Shown here: in pieces, positions 1 to 5,018 of the stretch
How positions within the stretch are numbered: position 1 is the first letter of the stretch
Layout: each line of letters opens with the position of its first letter
NCBI GenBank assembly: GCA_008081305.1
Contig: VMCP01000090.1
Location: 1 to 5,018, forward strand
From: Bacteroidota bacterium
GTDB lineage: Bacteria; Bacteroidota; Bacteroidia; NS11-12g; UBA955
DNA: 5,018 bases
Reading direction: 5' to 3'
Notes under the pieces: model-generated
What the model was told of the DNA's origin: nothing
What the model saw: the letters and a program-made list of their open reading frames with translations, nothing else
The model's database searches: none
Made by a program: the position numbers and the translations under genes

Positions 1-171
1 ACACCTATATACTTGGAGTCTGCTGCGTATGGTCATATGGGTAGAAACTGCGAGACGATAGAAAAGAGTTTCAAAACAGCGGATGGAACGGATAAAAAAG
101 TATCGGTTAAATTATTCCCTTGGGAAGAATTGAACGCGGTTTCAGCCGTTAAAACCCAATTCGGTTTATAG
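1..171 (+). CDS. metK: S-adenosylmethionine synthetase, C-terminal 56 residues (partial, 5' end outside window)
   Basis: MetK makes S-adenosylmethionine from ATP and L-methionine in the cytoplasm, releasing phosphate and pyrophosphate. Frame 1 is open from the first base to a TAG at 169-171 and encodes the end of the protein. It begins TPIYLESAAYGHMGR (residues 1-15), which matches the conserved tail of the MetK C-terminal domain (E. coli has a very similar PIYKETAAYGHFGR). A short stretch ending LFPWEEL and NAVSAVKTQFGL follows, the usual form of the Bacteroidota MetK C-terminus, which is longer than the E. coli one. The catalytic and ATP-binding motifs lie upstream and cannot be checked. 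The stop codon is 9 bp before glmS on the same strand, so the two are probably in one transcript. The family call rests on the YGHMGR block and the length of the tail. Confidence 0.93.
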   Translation, partial: TPIYLESAAYGHMGRNCETIEKSFKTADGTDKKVSVKLFPWEELNAVSAVKTQFGL

Positions 172-180
172 AAATTTAAT

Positions 181-2022
181 ATGTGTGGAATCGTTGCATA
201 CATTGGTACAAAAGATGCGTACCCAATTGTTGTTAAAGGTCTTCAACGTTTAGAGTACCGCGGCTATGATAGTGCCGGTGTGGCTCTAATGAATGGTGAT
301 TTAAAAGTATATAAAAAGCAAGGTAAAGTTGCGGATTTACAAGAATCAACCAAAGGTCAAGACACTACCGGTAATATCGGAATGGGTCACACCCGTTGGG
401 CTACTCACGGCGCACCTAACAACGAAAACGCACATCCACATCTTAGTAATTCCGGCAACATTGCCATTATTCACAATGGCATCATTGAGAATTTCGCCAC
501 CTTAAAAGAAGGTCTAGAGGCTAGAGGTCATAAATTCCAAAGTGAAACCGACACAGAGGTACTAGCGCATCTGATTGAAGATGTGATGGTAAATTCTAAC
601 TTAGAGTTAGCGGATGCAGTAAGAGCTTCGTTAAAGCAAGTAATTGGAGCTTATGCCATTGTAGTTTTAAGCAAGGATAATCCTGAACATTTAATTGCAG
701 CTCGTAAGGGAAGCCCGTTAGTAGTAGGAATCGGAGAAGAAGCAGGAGAGTATTTCTTTGCTTCGGATGCGACACCATTAGCAGAATACACAAAAAAAGT
801 CATCTACCTGAACGATGGTGAAATAGCCATCGTTGAGAATAAGGAAATGACCATCAAGAGCATCGATAATGTTGTTCAAACACCTTACATCCATGAGTTA
901 GAGTTAAATCTAGAGCAACTTGAAAAAGGAGGTTATCCTCATTTCATGCTCAAGGAGATTTACGAGCAACCGAAATCTATATTTGATAGTTATCGAGGTC
1001 GTTTTGATTCTTCTACTGGCGTATTCCACATGCGCAGTTTAGAGGAATATGCAAAGCAGTTGGCGGAGATAAAACGGCTGATACTCATTGGTTGCGGAAC
1101 TAGTTGGCATGCAGGTTTGGTGGCAGAATATCTATTTGAAGATTATGCTCGGTTACCGGTTGAGGTAGAATATGCATCAGAATTCCGCTATCGTAATCCG
1201 GTATTGTTTTCGGATGATTTGGTCATGTCCATCTCACAAAGTGGAGAGACAGCAGATACCCTAGCCGCCATGGATTTGGCAAAGCGTAAATCGGCGACTG
1301 TTTTTGGAGTATGTAATGTAGTTGGAAGTAGTATTCCTCGTTTGAGTGATGCTGGTGCTTATACCCATGCAGGCCCTGAAATTGGGGTAGCGAGTACCAA
1401 GGCATTTACCTCTCAAGTAACGGTCCTTACCTTATTGGCGTTGGGAATTGCCAAAATTCGTAAAACGATGAGTGCGGATAAAATCGCAACGGTGATGCAG
1501 GAGTTGGAAAGAATCCCAGAAAAGATTGAAAAAGCTCTTGAATTGAACGACCAGCTCATTGAACTGTCTAAATTATACAAAGACGCGAAGAACTTCTTGT
1601 ACCTAGGAAGAGGATATAACTTCCCAGTAGCATTAGAAGGAGCTTTAAAGCTGAAAGAAATCAGTTATATCCATGCGGAGGGATACCCTGCGGCAGAAAT
1701 GAAGCACGGACCTATTGCATTGATAGACGAAAATATGCCAGTGGTGGTCATTGCCACCAATAGCGAGCATTACGAAAAAGTGGTAAGTAACATCCAAGAG
1801 GTGAAAGCTAGAGGAGGTAAGGTGATAGCCGTGGTAAGTGAAGGGAACAAGGACTTAAGTAAATGGGTTGACCATACCATTGAGGTTCCGGAAACAATTG
1901 AACCATTATCACCATTGGTAAACTCTATTCCGCTGCAGCTATTAAGCTATCATATTGCCGTAATGCGCGGTTGTAATGTAGATCAGCCAAGAAACTTGGC
2001 GAAAAGCGTTACGGTGGAGTAG
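181..2022 (+). CDS. glmS: Glutamine--fructose-6-phosphate aminotransferase (isomerizing), complete, 613 aa
   Basis: GlmS converts fructose-6-phosphate and glutamine to glucosamine-6-phosphate and glutamate, the first committed step toward UDP-GlcNAc for peptidoglycan and LPS; it is cytoplasmic. The start is fixed by MCGIVAYIG: Cys2 must become N-terminal after Met removal, to act as the glutaminase nucleophile. The class II amidotransferase domain spans about 2-225, with TRWATHG (71-77), HNGIIEN (98-104) and SETDTEV (121-127). The first SIS (sugar isomerase) domain, about 290-430, has GCGTSWHA (304-311), SQSGETADT (352-360) and STKAFTSQ (405-412). The second, about 465-600, has GRGYNFPVALEGALKLKE (476-493) and EMKHGP (506-511). 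Glu493, His509 and Lys608 correspond to E. coli Glu488, His504 and Lys603, and the C-terminal PRNLAKSVTVE is identical to E. coli's. The length fits the family (609 in E. coli), so the gene looks fully functional. No Shine-Dalgarno is visible in the 9-bp AT-rich gap after metK, which is normal for Bacteroidota and implies expression from an upstream promoter. Confidence 0.99.
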   Translation: MCGIVAYIGTKDAYPIVVKGLQRLEYRGYDSAGVALMNGDLKVYKKQGKVADLQESTKGQDTTGNIGMGHTRWATHGAPNNENAHPHLSNSGNIAIIHNGIIENFATLKEGLEARGHKFQSETDTEVLAHLIEDVMVNSNLELADAVRASLKQVIGAYAIVVLSKDNPEHLIAARKGSPLVVGIGEEAGEYFFASDATPLAEYTKKVIYLNDGEIAIVENKEMTIKSIDNVVQTPYIHELELNLEQLEKGGYPHFMLKEIYEQPKSIFDSYRGRFDSSTGVFHMRSLEEYAKQLAEIKRLILIGCGTSWHAGLVAEYLFEDYARLPVEVEYASEFRYRNPVLFSDDLVMSISQSGETADTLAAMDLAKRKSATVFGVCNVVGSSIPRLSDAGAYTHAGPEIGVASTKAFTSQVTVLTLLALGIAKIRKTMSADKIATVMQELERIPEKIEKALELNDQLIELSKLYKDAKNFLYLGRGYNFPVALEGALKLKEISYIHAEGYPAAEMKHGPIALIDENMPVVVIATNSEHYEKVVSNIQEVKARGGKVIAVVSEGNKDLSKWVDHTIEVPETIEPLSPLVNSIPLQLLSYHIAVMRGCNVDQPRNLAKSVTVE

Positions 2023-2098
2023 ATTAACTAGCTTGACATTGTTTCTCTGGTTCTAGAGATTTTAATTGATTCTGACTATTTTCCCTTTCTTAAAGAAG

Positions 2099-2176
2099 AT
2101 GAATAGTCCAATCAATTACTTGAAGAAGGTTGCCTTTCTTGTATTGTTAAGCGTTTGCACCACCCATGTTTGGTCG
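2099..2176 (+). other. Signal peptide of the barrel-like protein (residues 1-26)
   Basis: This segment has a basic n-region (KK at 9-10), a 10-residue hydrophobic core (11-20) and a polar c-region ending V-W-S before Q27-A28. I read it as a Sec/SPI signal. The cleavage site is inferred; a cut after Ala28 is also possible. Confidence 0.7.
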
Positions 2177-2833
2177 CAAGCATTTAAAAAGAAAAGGCAT
2201 AGCATTACCCCAATGATTGGCTTAGCCAACAACTTTACTACGCCTTTTTCAAATTCTCCCGGGGCTAATTTGAGAATTGATTATAACAATGGTGACAATC
2301 AACGGATTCCATTATCTGTTAGATATCAATACAGAATGAAACACGGCAATCGATTTGGTGTGGATTTCTTGAGTAATTACAACCCACTGACGCTTAATCC
2401 CAAATACTATTTAGAAAACTATGGCTTTGTCGGACCTGTTGTGTTAGCTCACTCAGGTAGTATGGTTGGCGGCGATTTACATTACTCAAAAACCATTGAT
2501 ATCAAACTTATCGAGGTTTTTGGTTTCCTCGGTATAGGAGGGTATTGGCAGTTTCCTGATAACCAAAGCACACAAAATTTCGATTGGTATAAGGATGCGA
2601 TACCTGAATTTTATGAATTCGCCGTAGCTTCTACCAACCATTCAATAAAGTCATTTCTGCCTATTACGATATTCGGTTTTGGCGCTCGATTCAAGCATTT
2701 AGAAGGAGGACTTAATTATCAGTTTTCATTAACAAGTCCAGTCAATTCCTTTCAATACGATGGTATTGAGTTTAGGAATGAAATGCGATTCAGAAGCCTA
2801 GGTTATTACGTAGCCTACCGAGTGGAGTTCTAG
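2099..2833 (+). CDS. Putative exported outer-membrane beta-barrel protein of unknown function, 244 aa
   Basis: I do not recognise a named family. The N-terminus is a clear export signal: Lys9-Lys10, a hydrophobic core VAFLVLLSVC (11-20), and a likely cut before Gln27 (VWS|QA), a form common in Bacteroidota. Cys20 is not in a lipobox, because Val precedes it, so this is probably not a lipoprotein. The mature part has many short alternating polar/hydrophobic strands rich in Tyr, Phe and Gly, for example PLSVRYQYRM (71-80), the stretch at about 135-152, ITIFGFGARF (189-198) and GGLNYQFSL (203-211). It ends GYYVAYRVEF, with the terminal Phe typical of outer-membrane barrels. I infer a small barrel of roughly 8 strands; the role is unknown. 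Start choice: ATG at 2099 puts the signal peptide in standard position and has A at -3 and -6. An in-frame TTG at 2066 would add 11 residues and is less likely. The gene lies 76 bp after glmS and ends 12 bp from a convergent gene. Confidence 0.75.
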   Translation: MNSPINYLKKVAFLVLLSVCTTHVWSQAFKKKRHSITPMIGLANNFTTPFSNSPGANLRIDYNNGDNQRIPLSVRYQYRMKHGNRFGVDFLSNYNPLTLNPKYYLENYGFVGPVVLAHSGSMVGGDLHYSKTIDIKLIEVFGFLGIGGYWQFPDNQSTQNFDWYKDAIPEFYEFAVASTNHSIKSFLPITIFGFGARFKHLEGGLNYQFSLTSPVNSFQYDGIEFRNEMRFRSLGYYVAYRVEF

Positions 2834-2845
2834 GTGCTGGAGCAT
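2834..2845 (+). terminator. Possible mini-hairpin filling the convergent 12-bp gap (weak)
   Basis: The bases between the two convergent stop codons, GTGCTGGAGCAT, form a near-perfect inverted repeat. TGC (2835-2837) pairs with GCA (2842-2844) around a TGGA loop, with a G-U pair outside at 2834/2845. On the + strand it runs into a T-rich stretch (TTTATTCTT, 2845-2853) that overlaps the last codons of the opposite gene. It could end transcription of the barrel gene, but the stem is very short and the T-tract interrupted, so I rate it low. In the other direction there is no T-tract. Confidence 0.2.
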
Positions 2846-5018
2846 TTATTCTTCAAGGTATACTTTAAACGTACGAGTGCTTTTTCCATTGACCACCCTG
2901 AGTAGGTATATTCCTGTATTTATCTTATTTGGGATATGAACTTGTTCTTGTGAAATACTTCCATCAGAGATATACCTTCCACTCAGGTCCATCCATTGAT
3001 AATGCCCTTTGTTCAACCCATTAATGCTTAAAACCGCATTTTTAGAAACTGGGTTTGGGTAAATATTTATGGATGAAATGTCTTTATCAAGGATTCCAAC
3101 ATGACTTACCAATACGGGTATAGCCACTGAATCCGAACAAAGATTAGAACGATCAACCACAATTAATTGTATGGTGTAATCGCCGGCTTCTTCATATTGA
3201 TGGAGTGCTGGTAGGCCTGTGGTATTAGATCCATCCCCCCAATCCCAATTCAAATCCAAACCGGAAGTAGTGATTGGTGTACAAGAAACTCGGTGCTGCC
3301 ATGCCAATCTATAGGTGAATCCAGCAACTGGCCTAGGTTTAACCGATAAATAGGCTTGTTTTCTTGGGGATTTACAACCTTCGTTATCTACCTCATACCA
3401 AACACTCTTATTACCAAAAACAATTCCGAAGTTGAATTGGCTTCCTTGTGCAATCGAAAAATTAGAAAGAGAGTCTTCGTACCAATACACCTGACCAATT
3501 TCAGGGTTTACCGTAATGGATCCTTCTGATTTAGCACATACGGGATCAGAAACAACACTTTTCACTTTAGGTAGAGCAATAAATTTCACCAATACACTGT
3601 CGTATTCTTTTGAAAAACACTCATCTTCTGCCGATTGGATGTAGGCGTATTTTTCTCCAATGAAACCGCTTACCTTGGGTGAAGGTCCCTGATGGAATGA
3701 AGTATCGAGTGTATTATCCCAATACCAATAGACTTGGCCCCAAGGTACGCTTGCAAATAGGGTGGCTGTGTCGTTTTCACAGGCTTCGGCGCCTGTTGGA
3801 CCAAATAAGGAAGATGGATCTTTTGTTTGAATATTCACGGCGGTTCTACCACTGCCGCATATGCCGTTCCAGGTTTCAACATATATGGATTCTGTGCCTC
3901 TACTTTTACTTGAATAGGTATAGGTTGGACCATAAGAAATAACCTTAGAGCTGTTAGCATCGTTGAACCATCGAATGGTATCTTTACTAGCTATACTAGC
4001 TTCTATAATCAAAGGTGAAGAACTACTGAGGCAAACAAAGGTATCATGCGTGACGTTAGGCACTTCTGGGGCAAAGTCATTTCCAACAAGAGCTTTAACA
4101 ACAACTGGTGTTTTAGAATAGAAGCAGCCGTTGTTATCCGCAATAACATAATATGAAGTGTCTGCGTTTAACTTTTCCGTTTGTAACCAATCACCTTGAT
4201 ATACCGGAATCAATAGGCCTGAACTGCTATACCACTTGATTACACCGTGATCTGTATTTGCCCCTAAATTGGCAGTTGCTCCTGCACAAATAGAATCGTT
4301 TGTAGTTTCTAATATGGTTGGGTACTCATATACAGTAAAAGGAATGGTATTCCATTTTGATTCACAATGGTAATTCACTGATTTCAGATAAAAGGTATCG
4401 TTATCTTGAGCATTTTTTATGACATAATTGGTCCCTTCGAAAAACGGTGTCGTATCAGACATGGAGCGATACCATTTTACTGTAGAATACAAGTCTGATG
4501 TAACGGTCAGTGTTACGGTGTCGCCTTTACATGCTTTTGCTTCCTCCAACATTCGTGGTCTTGTTGGATTAAAATAGATATAGTGTGTTGCTGTATCACG
4601 GCAGTAATCACCTGTGTAAGGATAGATGGTAGAAATTAATTGAATCTTCATGTTATTCTTTCCGGTGGGTTTATATTTCCCATCGATTGAAGATTGAATT
4701 CTGCGATTATCGTAATTCCAGCGGTGACAGATTCTTTCTAAATTGGAGTACACATAGCGGTTGTAGTAGATGCTAGAGAAGACATTTTTTTCACTTTGGT
4801 TATCGAATTTTAAGGTATCCAAGTTGGCATAGCAATCTTGGGTAAATGTAAAATCTGTCCCTACTTTATAATTCACGAACGGGTAAAGTTGCATGTGACT
4901 ATTGAAGGTGGTACCACCGATATTCAAACTCAAACACCGGTACCAAATGCCGCTCACAGAACCAACACCTAAGTTTCTAAATTTACCATCTCCGTTGGCC
5001 CATGAGTTGCAAACCAAT
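2846..5018 (-). CDS. Large T9SS-secreted surface protein with PKD and Ig-like repeats (partial, N-terminus outside window)
   Basis: About 723 residues are visible, and the reading frame runs off the right edge. The TTG at 5017 is an internal Leu codon or chance start, not a credible start: no signal peptide follows it. Residues below are numbered from that codon. In order: about 1-50, unassigned; about 55-150, a divergent PKD-like module; 153-560, five Ig-like repeats, each with a Cys pair and a W-Y/F core; 563-637, a PKD domain with WDWGDGS (591-597) and a TIQLIV strand (615-620); 648-723, a type A sorting domain with INIYPNPV (650-657), DLSGR (677-681) and GIYLLRV (702-708). Proteins of this design cross the outer membrane through the type IX system, lose the C-terminal domain and are attached to the surface or released. 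Typical roles are adhesion, gliding or polymer degradation. No catalytic domain is visible here, so one could lie in the missing part. The gene is monocistronic or last in its operon and converges on the barrel gene. Confidence 0.9.
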   Translation of the reverse strand, partial: LVCNSWANGDGKFRNLGVGSVSGIWYRCLSLNIGGTTFNSHMQLYPFVNYKVGTDFTFTQDCYANLDTLKFDNQSEKNVFSSIYYNRYVYSNLERICHRWNYDNRRIQSSIDGKYKPTGKNNMKIQLISTIYPYTGDYCRDTATHYIYFNPTRPRMLEEAKACKGDTVTLTVTSDLYSTVKWYRSMSDTTPFFEGTNYVIKNAQDNDTFYLKSVNYHCESKWNTIPFTVYEYPTILETTNDSICAGATANLGANTDHGVIKWYSSSGLLIPVYQGDWLQTEKLNADTSYYVIADNNGCFYSKTPVVVKALVGNDFAPEVPNVTHDTFVCLSSSSPLIIEASIASKDTIRWFNDANSSKVISYGPTYTYSSKSRGTESIYVETWNGICGSGRTAVNIQTKDPSSLFGPTGAEACENDTATLFASVPWGQVYWYWDNTLDTSFHQGPSPKVSGFIGEKYAYIQSAEDECFSKEYDSVLVKFIALPKVKSVVSDPVCAKSEGSITVNPEIGQVYWYEDSLSNFSIAQGSQFNFGIVFGNKSVWYEVDNEGCKSPRKQAYLSVKPRPVAGFTYRLAWQHRVSCTPITTSGLDLNWDWGDGSNTTGLPALHQYEEAGDYTIQLIVVDRSNLCSDSVAIPVLVSHVGILDKDISSINIYPNPVSKNAVLSINGLNKGHYQWMDLSGRYISDGSISQEQVHIPNKINTGIYLLRVVNGKSTRTFKVYLEE
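2849..3076 (-). other. T9SS type A C-terminal sorting domain (Por secretion tail)
   Basis: The last 76 residues (648-723) carry the standard landmarks of this domain: an opening YPNP box (653-656), a central DLSGR turn (677-681), the GIYLLRV strand (702-708) and a closing K-V-Y strand (718-720), just before a short acidic LEE end. In studied members this beta-sandwich targets the protein to the T9SS translocon and is cut off by the PorU sortase. Its presence predicts that the cell encodes a full T9SS elsewhere. Confidence 0.93.
3107..3331 (-). other. PKD domain (residues about 563-637)
   Basis: The segment starts PVAGFTY (563-569), has the diagnostic WDWGDGS (591-597), continues with HQYEEAGDYTIQLIVVD (606-622) and ends near NLCSDSVAIPVLV (625-637). 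This is the canonical order of a PKD beta-sandwich: A-strand, DG box, Y-x-x-x-G turn, then T-I/V strand. Cys579 and Cys627 sit at the two ends and may form a disulfide. Such domains usually act as extracellular spacers or binding modules. Confidence 0.88.
3338..4561 (-). repeat. Five tandem Ig-like modules of about 80-85 residues
   Basis: The approximate modules are residues 153-232 (4322-4561), 233-312 (4082-4321), 316-398 (3824-4072), 404-480 (3578-3808) and 482-560 (3338-3574). Each has an early Cys, a W-Y or W-F core 18-21 residues later, a central turn usually containing Gly (EGTNY, QGDW, YGPTY, QGPSP, QGSQF), and a second Cys after a Y/W-rich strand. The pairs are C163/C218, C244/C298, C329/C387, C413/C467 and C494/C548, with spacings of 55, 54, 58, 54 and 54. 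The pattern resembles the Ig-like domains found beside CHU_C/T9SS tails. The repeats are well diverged in sequence, but numbers 4 and 5 share GQVYWY at the same offset from their first Cys. Module borders are approximate. Confidence 0.8.
4568..4855 (-). other. Divergent PKD-like module lacking the DG box (residues about 55-150)
   Basis: DFTFTQDC (55-62) and LDTLKFDNQSE (66-76) resemble the first strands of Bacteroidota PKD domains. YKPTGKNNMKIQLIS (115-129) matches their Y-x-x-x-G turn and T-V-x-L strand, and YCRDTATHYIYF (138-149) matches the common C-x-D-T-x-x-x-I end. Where W-D-F-G-D-G should stand there is RWNYDN (99-104), and about 25 extra residues precede it. I infer a degenerate or variant PKD domain; a different beta-sandwich is possible. 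Confidence 0.5.

Noticed and set aside
172..180. glmS ribozyme or riboswitch upstream of glmS
   Set aside because: Only 9 AT-rich bases separate metK and glmS; the glmS ribozyme is a longer leader element known mainly from Firmicutes.
596..793. 65-codon minus-strand reading frame inside glmS
   Set aside because: It is antisense to a fully conserved glutaminase-domain region, low in complexity (Leu-rich) and has no recognisable domain: a shadow of glmS.
1223..1405. 60-codon minus-strand reading frame inside glmS
   Set aside because: It is antisense to the conserved SIS1 motifs, with no family signature: a shadow.
2033..2061. TTGACA hexamer as a -35 box for the barrel-like gene
   Set aside because: At 17 nt spacing the -10 position reads GAGATT, a poor match, and the main Bacteroidota sigma factor prefers a TAnnTTTG-type -7 element, which I do not see in this spacer.
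2044..2063. Hairpin TCTCT (2044-2048) with AGAGA (2055-2059) followed by TTTT as a glmS terminator
   Set aside because: The stem is only 5 bp with two G-C pairs and a 6-base loop, and the T-run is just 4 bases: too weak to call, though it lies in the right place after glmS.
2099..2176. Lipoprotein signal (Cys20) in the barrel-like protein
   Set aside because: The residues before the Cys are L-S-V; Val at -1 does not fit a lipobox, and a standard cleavage site follows at 26/27.
3679..3942. 87-codon plus-strand reading frame inside the surface-protein gene
   Set aside because: It is the complement of Ig-like repeats 3-4; the Arg/Leu/Tyr-rich composition comes from the opposite frame, and no domain or start signal is visible.

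Overview
The window looks like ordinary chromosomal sequence from a free-living Bacteroidota bacterium, probably of the Flavobacteriales/Cytophaga type. The strongest clue is the minus-strand gene. It ends in a type IX secretion (T9SS) type A sorting domain, preceded by a PKD domain and a row of cysteine-paired Ig-like modules, an architecture largely confined to Bacteroidota. Moderately AT-rich DNA, start codons without a clear Shine-Dalgarno sequence and with A at -3, and a small outer-membrane-type protein with a Q-initiated mature end all agree with this. I cannot name a genus from the sequence.

Layout: (1) 1-171 (+) is the 3' end of metK (S-adenosylmethionine synthetase). (2) 181-2022 (+) is a complete glmS (glutamine--fructose-6-phosphate aminotransferase, isomerizing), only 9 bp after metK and probably co-transcribed with it. 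(3) A 76-bp spacer leads to 2099-2833 (+), a 244-residue exported protein that looks like an outer-membrane beta-barrel of unknown role. (4) Only 12 bp later, and convergent, 2846-5018 (-) is the last 723 residues or so of a large secreted, multidomain, cell-surface protein whose N-terminus lies beyond the right edge. No gene-free stretch exceeds 76 bp. I see no tRNA, rRNA, CRISPR, insertion sequence or attachment site.

The left half is core metabolism: SAM supply, and the first committed step of the hexosamine pathway that feeds UDP-GlcNAc for peptidoglycan and LPS. The right half is envelope and surface biology. Nothing directly links the two halves. I found no convincing new biological system. 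The items most worth a second look are the regular cysteine ladder of the five Ig-like repeats, an apparently degenerate PKD-like module at the N-terminal side of the same protein, and the unassigned small barrel-like protein. The tight gene junctions are minor observations.
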